DNA from: Zhengitettix transpicula | Taxonomy: Eukaryota; Arthropoda; Insecta; Orthoptera; Tetrigidae | Assembly (NCBI GenBank): GCA_037074705.1 | Contig: CM073590.1 | Span: 218,642,746 to 218,706,745 of the forward strand | DNA: 64,000 bases | Reading direction: 5' to 3' | Shown: positions 1-11,099 of the stretch, in pieces | How the letters are laid out: each line of letters begins with the position of its first letter | How positions within the stretch are numbered: position 1 is the first letter of the stretch | Notes under the pieces: generated by a model | Told to the model about the DNA's origin: nothing | The model's database searches: none | What the model saw: the letters and a program-made list of their open reading frames with translations, nothing else | Program-made: the position numbers and the translations under genes

Positions 1-2260
1 TTCTTCGAGAAGTGGGGAAACAATAAGCATAGTCCTAAATGTGTTTCCTACATATAGTGATTTGTTAAAAATAATCAACAAATTTAATGGCTAATCGATA
101 GGAAATTAAGTTTTTTAATTATTTTATTTAAGGTCGCATTAACAGCGAAGGCCATTAGCGGCCTAAATTTTCAGATGTTACGTAGGTTGCAAATGAATGA
201 TTGCTGTATTACAAAATTAGTTATATATCAGCATAAAAATTAATTATTTTGATTTCCCGACGTCTGCTCATGACTTCTATTAACACGATTCAAGAAGTTG
301 TATATATATTGGTATTTGTTGCTATTGAGAATATATATATATATATTCTCAATAGCAACAAATACCTCGTAATTCTTTAAGGAAGCAGCTATGCCGAAAA
401 GAAATGGTGCTCATTATTAACCACTACATAATTTAAATATTTGTTCTAGTAACGAGGTTTAAATTCAACTTTTTTTAAATTAAGAAAATTCTTTCACAAT
501 TAGATTATTATTGTATTATAATTTATAACAGACTATTAAATTTTCATTTAAATATTTTCATTCAATTTTGTTATATATTTATATTATTATGTGCAAAACA
601 GCCTTCCTTCAAAAAAATTAGTCTGATATTTATGGCAATAACTTCAGCATATTTGAATCATAACCTTCTCATTAAAGAGATACATTTGTCCTTTGTAAGT
701 CGCTTCAAAGGGTTCGGAAGTATTCTCAAAATTAAAAATAGTATTAAGCAATGAATACGATATAAGAAACACATGGAAATCGTATAAATTAATTCGGAAT
801 GAAATATGTCATCCCATCTAGAGTGAAGCAGCTGAATGAATATTAATAAACTAGTAAAATGAATTTATGTAAAACATATTGTTTTACAGAACCAGATATT
901 TAGGATACAAATAAACTCGGATTGTGTATATTCCAGTACATAAAATGTTTTAGTTCATAATCACATTATTAGTTAAAATTGACATACGGATAATTTAAAA
1001 AGAACAGGTGTTATTTGTAAATCTACATTCTTTTCCCTTCTGTCACAGTATATTTTAAGACAGCTGTGAACACTGAAAATTTGGTGGAATCTTTAAACAT
1101 TCAGTATCTTGCTCCGCGTGTTGTATAAAAAGAAGGTTCGTTTACTCGATGAATAAAACATGGACGTCGTGTACTCTTTTCTTCATTAAGGTCTTAAGGG
1201 ATGGAATAAATATATAATACATTTATTCATCACGGTTTATAAACGAATTAAAGTGTCAGAATAATAATAAATACAAATAATACATTTCTATTACATATAG
1301 TAGCTATCTATTTAAAAAAAAATAAAATACTAGTAAAAGAATAAGAAAACACTGTCACTTTAATTAAACATTAGCGATATAGATTATATATCACGTTATG
1401 TACCCAGCTATATCAGCGTTGGATTTTGTAACTCGAGAGCGTTTTATCAATCAATTACACCGGGAAAGCCATCGCTCTTTAATAACATTATTCCGAATAC
1501 GGTAAAATTTGGTCGTGAACTTAAACCCTGAGTTGAAAGAAGAATAGAACATGGCCATCATGAAATATTGTATTACAAGATATTAAAATTAAATATTTAT
1601 ACTTAAGCTATGTATCTATATTTTAGTTGAATAATATCGTAATTGAAATCATCAAAAGAATATGTTGTTATTTATTTAACAATAATATAAACAATATTCT
1701 TCACAATTGTTCCGAAACGACAACAATTTTCATTAGAAAATTATTATGGATGAACATGTCATTATTATTCAAGGCGATCACAAATGAGAGGAATAAAAAC
1801 AATATTTCTATAATTAAATATTGGTAACATAACAATAAACAATAAATTCGACGTGCACTAAAAATGACATTAATTCGATGAATCAAACGATTTTGTCTTA
1901 AAATGTTTCATTAAGAAATTATAATTAAAAAATCATTCACTGTATCTGTTTTGATACTATATTGCGAAATAATAATAACTAAACCATGGTATGTTTTCAT
2001 TACAATATTTAGAAATTATTTTGCTGTTTTAAAAGTTAATAAACACTTCTTTAAAAATTAACACAAAAAAATTTATAAAGTTGTAAAAAATGAATGATGT
2101 TATGGATGTAAATTCGGCATTAATGGTGATAAAAAGAAAAAGTTAATAATAACGACACTTTAAAAATCATAATAATATATAACATTGATTATAGCACGAT
2201 GCTCCGTTATTCTGATTACGCTCACATTAATATACATATTTCCCAAATCCAGTGAAATAT
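1..2260. other. AT-rich non-coding stretch
   Basis: No open frame here resembles a protein; the few 60-66 codon frames are compositionally AT-driven. The only structured item is the palindrome at 311-366. If the candidate promoter at about 2.55 kb is real, this stretch would be the first intron of that leftward gene. Confidence 0.6.
311..366. repeat. Perfect 56-bp palindrome
   Basis: Bases 311-338 are the exact reverse complement of bases 339-366, with no spacer. The outer 20 bases of each arm are mixed sequence (arm begins GGTATTTGTTGCTATTGAGA) and the centre is an AT dinucleotide run. The transcript of either strand could fold into a 28-bp hairpin apart from the turn. No transposon signature flanks it. 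Confidence 0.95.
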
Positions 2261-2283
2261 ATGGAATATAATAATTTACTCAC

Positions 2284-2420
2284 CTTTTCGAGGCTGGGCA
2301 GATTATTTTGGTAGAATTGGAAGCGCCTCAGGTTGAACGAGTTCTCTCTCACGGCTTTCGCGAAACGGCGGACTTAGAACGCTGACATCTTGGAAGCTAG
2401 AGAATATAATCTTAACAACT
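2284..2420 (-). other. Candidate first or internal exon, product unknown
   Basis: On the minus strand this segment ends at a consensus 5' splice site (CGAAAAG followed by GTGAGT; the last exon base is 2284). One frame is open for about 30 codons up to the donor and ends QFYQNNLPSLEK. That frame has an in-frame TAA just upstream (ATG TCA GCG TTC TAA), so the segment is either an internal exon using an AG just after that stop, or a 5' untranslated exon downstream of the promoter-like block at 2.54-2.63 kb. I do not recognise the peptide. No continuation exon was found between 1 and 2260. Confidence 0.35.
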
Positions 2421-2539
2421 ATATGGATAGCATCTTCGCGTAAGGAAACTAGTTTCATACAAGGGAAACCTGCATGCATTATCCACGACGTCCCCCTTGG
2501 AGTGTATCAATGCGCGATGGGTGTGGAGGAGGGAAGGCT

Positions 2540-2630
2540 CCCTACGCCCCGCCCTCCGACCAATCACAGGCAGCGTTCCTCTTTGGGGAATACCAGCACG
2601 CGACACGCAGGACGCGGCCACGTGCTACCC
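2540..2630 (-). promoter_or_regulatory. Leftward promoter-like block: GC box, inverted CCAAT, E-box
   Basis: Read on the minus strand, this GC-rich island carries CACGTG (2619-2624), ATTGG (the inverted CCAAT box, 2560-2564) and a GGGCGGGGC GC box (2546-2554), in that order. The surrounding 2450-2660 segment is much richer in CpG than its neighbourhood. The arrangement fits a housekeeping promoter firing leftward into the exon-like segment that ends at 2284. No TATA box is evident. Confidence 0.4.
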
Positions 2631-2689
2631 AGGCCAGGAACTAAGATCTCAAACAACTGAGACTACCGACAAGTACTAATGAACTAGGC

Positions 2690-5440
2690 CAGAAGGTGCA
2701 AATAGCGTTCCGATAATCCAAGGAGGCTATTTTTCGTAACTAAACACGTAAAATACGACAGGAACTTGATTTGTAAGTGTCAATTAAAACCTATAAAAAT
2801 TTATCACCTGGCAACCAAAAGAAAACGATATGGATCGTCACCCTGAGATCAAATGAGACACCAACTTACTGGTTGGAGCAACTTTAATTTTAATTTTGTT
2901 TCAAATAACCATTGAAACTAACGATATCTCGTAGATTTGATATAATTTTTAAGTCTATGTTACTAAATTCTAGTTGCTTGGAGAGAAACAAGCCTGGTAT
3001 TGAAAAAGATACTTATGCTTCTTTAATTGACCGGACTTCAAACGTTCATAAGAGTTATAAAAAATATCATGATAAATCTTTGAAAAAGCCGTATGAGAGA
3101 GTTTCAAAATTTTAAAGTTTGTTATTGGATGATAAATGTTCGGAGTTAACAGCAGCATACGGATCGTGAAATTCTGACTGTAAAAGTAAAGTTGGAAAAA
3201 AAACCAGCAGTAATAGAGGGAATTACATATAAAAAAGAGCTATGTGAATTTCTGTTTAAATTTTTTTAGGTAGTAAACAAACATTAAAATAGACAATACG
3301 TAGTTAAAATTACTAAATCCCTCGTATAACAATAATTCTTCTTATAAATAAATAGAAAAAACACCAATTTGTCAGAAAACTGTGTGTTATTTAAATAAAA
3401 CAAAAAATCATTACAATATTACTACGTTTAGTTGCCCAGTCAAATGTACTTTCAAGGCAACGAAAACAATATCTGCATTGACAAAGAGCGGGTTGAGAGC
3501 TATAGTGAGACCTAATCCAGTTATAATGCATGGTCCAACTTATTTTAGTCTACGATCGCGTAGTTTTCAGAGAAACTTACAAGTTGTGTCGTAGAGGGAG
3601 TGGAAGTGCATGAACACTCCCAGAGTCGAAAATAAATTGTGCCGAAAAAGATTCATTCACTAAATATTAAGTACATTTCGGTTGAGCTGAACCTCGTTGG
3701 GAATTATATGCATAGAATCTCGGAATTTATGCTTTGATTTGTAGAAAATTATAAAAAAAAATGAAATTAATGGTTAAGTGTTTGTCGTTTGCAGAGGACA
3801 CATGTAGTAAAAATATTGGAGTTATATTTAAAAAATATTAAAGCATACAACTAAATTAAAAATATCTTATTTACAAAATAATGCAGAGGAAGCCAATAAC
3901 AGATATTGGAAAATCTTGGTTTCGGATTCGAGTTAAAACTGATTTAGAAGGTTTATCAGCAAACATTTTCCGGATATTTTCGCTCTTTTTTTCCTAATAG
4001 AAATTTATAACTTATAATTTTGCTGTACCGTAACGTAATTCTGTGGCTTGTATAGAAAAAAACATTTAATTTAGTTGATTACTTAATTTTAAAAACAATT
4101 AACAGAGTTATTAAAATTTGGATTATTATGGCGATTAGCTCAGGGTAGTATAAGAGACTCAAATTAAAATATCATTTAGTTTAAATCAAAGCGTCGTGCA
4201 GCAGAAATCTCGTCATACGCATTTCAATGCCTAAATACAGACACACCTGATTGTTTCTCTCTCATCGGTCTGGAGCATGTGTGGTGGCATGTGGAGCATG
4301 TGGGATGATTCTGCGAGTCCAAGGTTCCTTCGGGCTTCCTTCCTGCTCAGCGACACGTAGTCTTGAAGTCGGGCAATGAGCTCCTCAGATCTGTGGCTGC
4401 ATTGTGCAGCGTTCTCTCTCTGGGCTGATGACTTAACTGAGGGTTAATGTCCGCTGTTAAATTTTCTCATGCTACCCTCCTAATCCCTTTGACTTGTATT
4501 TTGACATGTACGCATCCTGTCTTCCCGACACGACGGAGCCAAAATGTAAGGATCAGAAATTACAATGTCCGACTTGATGCTGGCTTAGATTCCAATAAAA
4601 TAAATTATTTAATTATTGTGTGGCGCACTTCTTCGCTACAGTATATGCGCAATTCACATAGGAAAGATTTAGAATGAAACTGTGTGGACACTCATTATGG
4701 AAATATTACTAATAATTACGTGTTAACATTCTAATTTTTTTTTTGGCTCACTTTCGTAATGACCTAAATTTTTAAGTTTATTACTCAAAATTTCTTGTGA
4801 AACGTTATTTTTTTCGCACATGATTCCTAGACCTAGGATAAAAAATAAATGTATTTGATTTATTCAAAACCCGGGTTTAGCTATTCTGATAATGATAATT
4901 TCGTGAAACAAGGAGACGATTGTAAGAACTTCATGTCAACGAACTTCTCTCGACTTTTTGTAGCAGTTTCATATTTTAACGAATAAGAATATTATATTTT
5001 GTGGATCTACTGATTAATAAAATATTTCTTGTCTATTCTGTATCGAATATTACAACAGAATTTCGTAGTGGGCAATTCCATAGTTACTTCCATAAATCAC
5101 TTTTAAAATTTGTAGTCAGAAGCGCTAGTAGACAATTCTTAAAATGAGAACAACGGCAAAGGTTCGTAAAAAAGCTTTACTCACTCCATCGGTTTATTTT
5201 TCAATATTTCAATATTTTTCAATATTTTGTAAAGACCGCCCAATTATTGAAAAATTTTGTATCCTGGATTTATAGGGTTGATGAATACATTTATTCTTCG
5301 CGTTGTTTTCATTTAGGATGATTTCCTTAGAAGTATACCAGCTTGTAACTTAACAAAATGAGCTCTTCGATGTAGAACGTAATTGCATTAGCAAATACAC
5401 TTAATTTTATGCCAGTATAGGCTAATAACTTAATTTTATT
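2690..5440. other. Non-coding stretch without recognisable genes
   Basis: AT-rich sequence with scattered short frames that do not look like proteins. Two minor items: TTAGCTCAGGGTAGTATAAG near 4137 on the plus strand resembles a tRNA A-box, without a convincing B-box; and about 4270-4310 contains three closely spaced GCATGTG(T)GG repeats in a locally GC-richer patch. Confidence 0.5.
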
Positions 5441-5443
5441 TCT

Positions 5444-5480
5444 GGCGTTTCGACACATTGCTCCGCCATCGTCATCAACG
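5444..5480 (-). repeat. Penelope-like terminal motif, divergent type
   Basis: On the minus strand a TTGATGACGA segment is followed about 20 nt later by TCGAAACGCC, resembling the CUGANGA...GAAAC spacing of the hammerhead-like motifs elsewhere in the window. No convincing stem II can be drawn. It is listed as a probable decayed relative only. Confidence 0.3.
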
Positions 5481-5970
5481 ACTACCTGGGCTAAAACCTG
5501 TGAACTTTTCATTCCACGTATTCATCCGGGAAAGTATTCAATGTTTAAAATACTTCTTCCATTACCTTCCAGAATATTATTTATTTTCTTCACATCTCCT
5601 GTGTGAGTCAATCAAATGCGTGAACGCAGTGTGCCACGACATATGTTTCCTAAAGTTTGATTCTTCTGCGGATGCCTTGATTTGTTTTATGGACTTGGCT
5701 CCAGCAGGTGTTACTGATGATTTACGTATTACAAGCTCAGCAAAACTTCTTTCTGCTGGTTTCTTGTCTCCCTACGAGGCTCAGCCGAGGGGAGTCTTCC
5801 CCAAGGTCAATAAACAGCACGCTATAAATCTGGTCCAAAGGCTCCGGGTACAAACGTTTGGAAAAGACATCCAGCTTTCCTACGATGTTTATGACGCAAC
5901 AAAGTCAACCTCTGTGGGAATTCTGAAAAGCGCAGCGTGTCGGGAGAAAACTTCTACGAGAACGGCATGA
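5461..5970 (+). CDS. Unidentified open frame, about 170 codons
   Basis: This is the longest uninterrupted frame in the window, open from about 5458 to the TGA at 5968-5970. It opens at a TTG, not an ATG; the first in-frame ATG is well inside. The second half is GC-richer than the surroundings and reads like ordinary protein (segments such as MDLAPAGVTDDLRITSS and GILKSAACREKTSTRTA). I do not recognise a domain, and there are no clear splice sites or signal sequence. It abuts the Penelope-like motif at 5444-5480, so it may be part of a mobile element or an exon remnant. The opposite strand also has long open stretches, which lowers confidence that this frame is coding. Confidence 0.25.
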   Translation, partial: LRHRHQRLPGLKPVNFSFHVFIRESIQCLKYFFHYLPEYYLFSSHLLCESIKCVNAVCHDICFLKFDSSADALICFMDLAPAGVTDDLRITSSAKLLSAGFLSPYEAQPRGVFPKVNKQHAINLVQRLRVQTFGKDIQLSYDVYDATKSTSVGILKSAACREKTSTRTA

Positions 5971-6286
5971 GTTAAACATTTTTCGTAGATTGATAATCCA
6001 ACATTTTACACATTAGGCATGTGAAGATTACCAGACAGTAGTGTGACTACATAAATTGAGCTTCTATATTTTTTAAATAACTGGGAAAAGTCAGTAACCT
6101 GAGTTATTATTCTTGTTATAGCATCATCTAACACAATATAATTTTGTACATTTAAACAAGGTAGATAATAAAAATAATTCCAAAATTGCTGTTTTTCACA
6201 TGATGGTGTAAAACAATCACATACGTTTTATATATAAAAAACCTATAAAGCTCATTACCTTGACCAACCATTAACATTATATATAT

Positions 6287-6885
6287 ACTAGCTAGGTGCC
6301 CGGCGTTGCTCGTGTACTTATTTATATAAACTCGAAAAAGTATTTAACTGAATACTTAAATATATTCCTTGAGTATTTCAGGATATAATCGTCACTCAGT
6401 CTTCATATATTACGAAATATTACATTGATGAAATTGTTAGCTAGACTCACAACTAATACAGCGCGAAAATTAACTTACATTTTCCCCAAGGATGGTAAAG
6501 TAATTCGTATTCTTCTTTATTATCATTCGATGGAATATTGCTGTATAAAATTATACTTTTTATTTAAATAAAATATTTCTGCTTTAGTTCATTCCTAATA
6601 AAGGAGATATTTCCTTTGTTCGTTGTGTAGTAATGTCTTTCTCTCGCGTGACGTCATTGTCTCTTGGCGCGCAGTAATTTAATATTTAATGATCACGGTT
6701 TTTAATTATAATTCTTTCCACATGTATGCTAGGCGTTTCTCACCCTCACAGTACCATTTCTCGTGTTTTGAAGAATTTGTGTACCAATTTTTGTTGCAAT
6801 CTATCAACGCTTTTAAATTTGTATAAAGAACAACGTAAATACATACATACATACATACATCCTTTTTTATTATATAGATATATAT
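6287..6885 (+). repeat. Interspersed repeat, CCGGCGTTGCTCG type, copy 1
   Basis: It begins ACTAGCTAGGTGCCCGGCGT and ends in a (CATA)n run at about 6839-6861, followed by a T-rich block and TTATATAGAT. The second copy at 62.98 kb shares the same start motif and the same kind of end (ACATACACACA, T-run, TTTATTAGGAGAT). The interior is AT-rich with no intact frame. The class is not assigned; short non-LTR-derived repeats of this shape are common in insect genomes. Confidence 0.5.
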
Positions 6886-6974
6886 ATTGTAATGCCAATT
6901 AATTAACACATTAATTGTAAATTCGAAAATATAAATTGTTTGAGAAATATATTATAAAAACAATTAATTATGTA

Positions 6975-7292
6975 AACCGGATTAAAAGATAGTCGTCAGA
7001 TTTCGTTCTCTTCCTTTGATAAAATTTGTTAAGTAGAATCCTTCTTTTAGTATAATTTCGTCGACAAGTAAATTTTCGTCTTTGTTAATTGACGAGTAAA
7101 TCTTTTATTGAAATTTGTGTTCATAAGATTCTAAATAAATGATTAGCCATTATCAAACCCAGTAATGACCCTGAGATAAATTCTATTTGTAATTATTTGA
7201 GGAATTGTTTCAAGTATTGCCACAATAAATTCTTTTGTTTGTTAAATATTAATTTTTTATTTATTAAAAGTCTATTATTTTTAATTATTACA
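6975..7292 (+). repeat. LTR fragment (3' part), same family as the LTR at 59.7-60.9 kb
   Basis: The segment runs collinear with the 3' third of the minus-strand LTR at 59735-60918. Shared blocks in order include GGATTAAAAGATA, TCGTTCTCTTC, CAAACCCAGTAA.GACCC, TTTCAAG.ATTG, AAAGTCTAT and the terminal AATTATTACA. It ends at the LTR-type CA at 7291-7292. The 5' part of the LTR is missing. Confidence 0.6.
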
Positions 7293-7620
7293 ATATATAT
7301 ATAAATTTTTATTAACAATTTACACCAGGAAAGCTTAACTATAAAATCCTTATTACCCATTTATATATCTCAATAATTTTGTAGCCTTGACACAGAGGCT
7401 TCCAAGGTTCCCATTGTTGTAGGCCACTTCCATGCATTTTTAGTATTAATAATATATAAATGATATATCAGAAATATTAATGGCCAAATAAGTCGTACAA
7501 AACGTTTCATGCCAAAATAAATTACAAAAATCTTGAAACAAATTTGTTAAACATACACGTCGAAGTAGTCATCTATATAATTCCATGTAATTTTTATATC
7601 ATAAAGGCCTCTTAAATAAT
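7293..7620. other. AT-rich non-coding
   Basis: No frame, repeat family or regulatory site could be supported here. Confidence 0.5.
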
Positions 7621-7625
7621 TAATA

Positions 7626-7740
7626 CATGAAGAAGTCCTAATCTAAGGACGAAACGTAGTGTATGGCTAGCAAGTTTATGTAAGGAATTTATAATTTGTG
7701 TATTAAACTGAATAAAGAATCAGGCCGGAAAGATCTCAAC
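7626..7740 (+). repeat. Penelope-like terminal fragment with hammerhead-like stem, type A
   Basis: AAGTCCTAATCTAAGGAC at 7632-7649 forms a stem (GTCCT pairs with AGGAC) immediately followed by GAAACGTAGTG, matching the motifs at 9.5 and 9.7 kb. The upstream CUGANGA box is degraded to ATGAAGA. The downstream part ends with GGCCGG, as in the other type A copies. Confidence 0.5.
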
Positions 7741-7806
7741 TGTACGGGAAATCGAACCAGGGACGACTCCTTACTAAGCGATGCTCTTACCATCTGAGCT
7801 ACCCTG
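7741..7806 (-). repeat. tRNA-like sequence (SINE head or pseudo-tRNA)
   Basis: The minus strand reads GGGTAGCTCAGATGGTAAGA (A-box) and, after 34 nt, GGTTCGATTTC (B-box). The 3' acceptor and T-stem do not close properly, so a functional tRNA is unlikely. The related sequence at 54.3 kb shares the A-box. Its position directly beside a Penelope-like end suggests a composite retroposon. Confidence 0.6.
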
Positions 7807-8369
7807 ATTGATTCTCCGTCAGGTAAGAGCTCTCTCCATTCATTGCATAAACCTGAACACAGGCTCACCTACAGTTTACTGGATCACATTCATTACGGCT
7901 TAAATTTAGGTATTTATTAAAGAATGGATAGAATTAATTCAAGAACAGAATAAATGTTTTCAATCGAACCTCAACACTAAAGGCAATCAAACTCAATTAT
8001 AGGATAAGGACGGACAATCCTCTAGCGCTGAGCTTCGACTGTTTTTGTTTATTAAACTTTTTATTCTCAGTTATTTGGCCTTTAAAATCTATATTTTTTA
8101 AAAATATCAGATAATTTCCAATATAATATATAAAGGAAATTTTGAAAACGATTTTTATTAAATTGATAATTGTAAAACTAATTGACTAAATAGATGTGTT
8201 TTCTTAATCTCGTTGCCCTGATTTAAAAAATAAGCGAAATAATTGGAGTGACAGACTATTTCCAAAAATTAATTAATAATTTGATCACTTTAAGAAGAAT
8301 AAATCAAATATTACATGACTATGAATTTTAACTTTTTGTCTTCCTACCGTCAATATTTATAATTAGTCT

Positions 8370-8864
8370 CTAGTTCTCCAACAGACCGACTAACATTTTT
8401 ATTCCGGACACAGAAAATTTTGGGCATGGTCTTAACTGGTTATATTGTGTTTTTTTGAAGAAATCATATTTATTCCAAGGCCACTGAGATTGTTGTCGCT
8501 CAGCTGTATTTGTGTTACATTGCTCATAAAATAATTGCTCAAATTTGTAAATTGAGGCAGCAGACACAAAGTTCTTAATTTAATATAATATTTTTCTCTT
8601 CATTTGTTAAACAATATTTTATTAAGAGCGAAGTTCCGTAATACATTGGAACCGCTGGTAAGAATAAGCTGGATTCTGAACGGATCTTAACGCAAACTCT
8701 TCGTCCTCTTCGAAAGAATGGCGAAGGTCCTTGTAATAAATCGCTTGGAGACTTGCGCATCGATCTACAGCAGTCGTCTCCTTCAGCACCTCAATATACT
8801 GTCTGAAAACACTCCGTTCATCACAATGCATTCTACTGATAGTTTCGAGAACCATCGTTGTCAC
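8370..8864 (-). CDS. Unidentified minus-strand open frames
   Basis: Two adjacent minus-strand frames read like protein: 8622-8864 (80 codons, with MHCDERSVFRQYIEVLKETT and HSFEEDEEFALRSVQNPAY) and 8370-8567 (65 codons). They are in different frames and separated by a stop-rich gap, so they would need splicing or represent a broken gene. I recognise no domain. A remnant of a mobile-element protein is as likely as a host exon. Confidence 0.2.
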
Positions 8865-8879
8865 TCACGTCATGAATAA

Positions 8880-9468
8880 GCGTTTGAGTCGTCAATATAC
8901 GACAGTAAAACTGACAAAGTCAAAGTAACATGGTCCAAAATAAAATATATTATTTCCTCGCTGAATTGTGGTGCACTTTAAATAGAAAATCAACAGAACA
9001 TTTACATAGTACACCAACCTAGTCGTTCCGCGAGTTCAGGAATTTTCAAGCGAACAACGTCAGTTAGTAAAAAATCGGGAAGAAATTTCAAAAGTAGGTC
9101 TCGTAACATCGAGGGTCTCATCCATTATTGATTGTATCCACTATTATTCATAATTACATTAATGACTGATAAATTAAAACAACCTTTATTAGTCCTCAAA
9201 TAATATAAAAAAAACTTTCGGCTTTATCCTAAGCCATATTTAACTGTCGTTTGTATAAACATTACATTTTATTTACAAATAACAGATGAATATGGCTAGG
9301 AAAAATTTGAGGACTAATAAAGTTTTTTTAAAAATAATCAGTAATTTTTTTAAAATGTCTTTATCCTGAATTTCTACATTAAGACTTATAATATGAAGAA
9401 ATATATAAAGTACGATTTTTCATTTCCTTATGTCTAATATTCAATTGAAACTAATTTAAAGTTACAAT
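8880..9468. other. AT-rich non-coding
   Basis: No gene is visible. The segment CTAATAAAG near 9195 and 9313 occurs in both orientations as a short imperfect inverted pair, without transposon ends. Confidence 0.4.
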
Positions 9469-9535
9469 CAATAAATAAATCGGCCACTAACCATAATAAG
9501 TTTAATAAAGCAACTTACAGAAATACAACTACACA

Positions 9536-9567
9536 ACGTTTCGTCTTTAATTTAGGACTTTATCAGG
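9536..9567 (-). ncRNA. Hammerhead-like motif, type A, one core change
   Basis: The minus strand reads CTGATAA, then AGTCCTAAATTAAAGAC, then GAAACGTTGTG. The first box has A where the consensus CUGANGA has G, which should abolish catalysis. Stem II (GTC/GAC and neighbours) is partly preserved. It is the left member of the 354-bp inverted cassette. Confidence 0.5.
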
Positions 9568-9725
9568 TGTAACCGAAATTTAAAACAGATAGTGGACATA
9601 TGGTAGGACATGTCTTTGAAATTCTACTAAAAATTATTCTATAACACCAATTTTTGACTGAACTTAATCGAAGAATTAATCGAACAAATAAAAATTATTT
9701 ATAAGACTCTAAATCCAGTGGACAC

Positions 9726-9754
9726 CTGATGAGGTCCTAAGTTAAGGATGAAAC
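9726..9754 (+). ncRNA. Hammerhead-like motif, type A, intact core boxes
   Basis: CTGATGA (9726-9732) and GAAAC (9750-9754) match the two invariant hammerhead boxes. Between them the TCCT...AGGA pair forms a short stem II with a small loop and a possible bulged G. No obvious GUC or other NUH site with a matching helix I was found downstream, so cleavage is unproven. Known context: Penelope-like elements of many animals carry hammerhead motifs near their ends. Confidence 0.55.
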
Positions 9755-9822
9755 GTTGTGTTGTTAAATTTTATAAGTTGATTTATTAAAATTTTTCTGA
9801 TCTGGGGCCGATTTATTTATTG

Positions 9823-10555
9823 TAAAACTGAAATTTGTAAGTTAATTATAATTATATATACATACATTTAAAATAATAAACGCATAATTGCTAAGCCTAT
9901 TTTTAAGGACGTTCGTGTTTTTAGGAAAAGTCGCTAGTAGCTTTTCAGACAAATAATCTTAACGTCATATTGTCCTGTTAATGAAAAATTTTCCCACATG
10001 GGTTCTTCAAGTTATGAAGGGTGATCACGTTAGAATTTTGTAATTTTATAAAGTGATTTTCCTAAATAATCTTGGTACTGCTTATGATTGGGATTCGTTT
10101 AATTAAATGAAAATAAATTACAGATAATAGTTCCAGATAAATCGTATAAGTGAAGAGAGTTTATATGGGACAAAGGATTTTTATTCCCACCTATTATGGA
10201 CATTGTTGCATATATTATTTATATTTCAGTAATTTGTTTTCTATTTGAACTGACTCCGAACTAAGAACACAAACGTAGTAAAATAAAATTAATTGCTGAA
10301 ATAGTTACAATTGTCTCTTAGACACGTGTCAGTCATAAACAAGAAGAAGGAAAAAATTGTCCTAAGTAGTTCATTTATATCAGTAATGCACGATTAAATT
10401 ACTTTGGATGAATTCTATTGAGCTCTGGTGATAGCTTGGGAGTGTACGTTTCACGGCATGTTCTCGCGCTGCTTTCTACGTTCTCTCGTAGACGTACAAA
10501 TGTTCTATAAAATTAATGTACTCACATTCCAAAATCTCAGCAGCGGCAGTCTCAA
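9823..10555. other. AT-rich non-coding
   Basis: No supportable gene, repeat family or site. Confidence 0.4.
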
Positions 10556-11090
10556 GTTGTTATTTTTACAATGACAGGCTATCTGAAGGTCAGCCATGTG
10601 GTGATCTCTCGCCTTTAATAGCATACGGTAGGATAAAAAGGAAAATGTGTAAGGAAGGGCTAACTGACACATCCGGACTATAATTTAAGGATATTATCAA
10701 GCGATTCACCTAAGTCTGATTTAGGGAAAACTCTAGAGAAACGCGCATCATATAGGTCAAGCTTTCGGTACTTGTCCCACAACTTCATGTGACTGTAGTG
10801 GGGGGAGAGGGGACGCAGCATTCCCGTCGCCACGCCTCGACCAGGTTTGGAGGTAGGTGAGTTACTGTTTCAATGGAAATATTGGACAATTATTTCCATA
10901 TGTCCAATGTATGTGACCACGGAACATCCACTTCTCAAAAGTCTCAGACTTTTGGAACCTTAATTCAAAACCGGAGAAGGAGGCATCCCCGAAAATGGCC
11001 TCCTCCAACGCTCCTGAAAGGTTCCACCTGCGTGAGCTTGTCCCATAGTATCCAGTTCCAAATGGTGGACTTACCTTTTCAAGAAGAATT
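10556..11090 (-). repeat. Poly(A)-tailed retroposon family, old copy (S7)
   Basis: It aligns end to end with the copy at 12907-13407 but is strongly diverged. Retained blocks include CTTTAATAGCATA, TTTAAGGATAT, GACGCAGCATTCCCGTCGCC, GCCTCGACCAGGTTTGGAGG and CAAAAGTCTCAGACTTTTGG. Sense is the minus strand. No target-site duplication is recognisable. Confidence 0.7.
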
Positions 11091-11099
11091 AGGTGTAGA

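Larger units (their letters stand above)
9469..9822. repeat. 354-bp inverted cassette with two outward hammerhead-like ends
   Basis: The left arm CAATAAATAAATCGGCC (9469-9485) is the exact reverse complement of the right arm GGCCGATTTATTTATTG (9806-9822). Each arm is preceded on its own strand by a type A motif: minus strand at about 9536-9567 and plus strand at 9726-9754. Both read outward towards their arm, so two Penelope-like ends lie head to head with about 150 bp between them. Confidence 0.75.

Noticed and set aside
2412..2621. 69-codon ATG frame over the GC-rich promoter block
   Set aside because: It overlaps the GC box and CCAAT motif and looks composition-driven; a promoter or leader interpretation fits better.
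6839..6861. CRISPR-like or satellite array from the (CATA)n run
   Set aside because: It is a simple tetranucleotide tail of an interspersed repeat, with no spacers or larger unit.
7741..7806. Functional tRNA gene on the minus strand
   Set aside because: A- and B-boxes are present, but the T-stem and acceptor stem do not pair.
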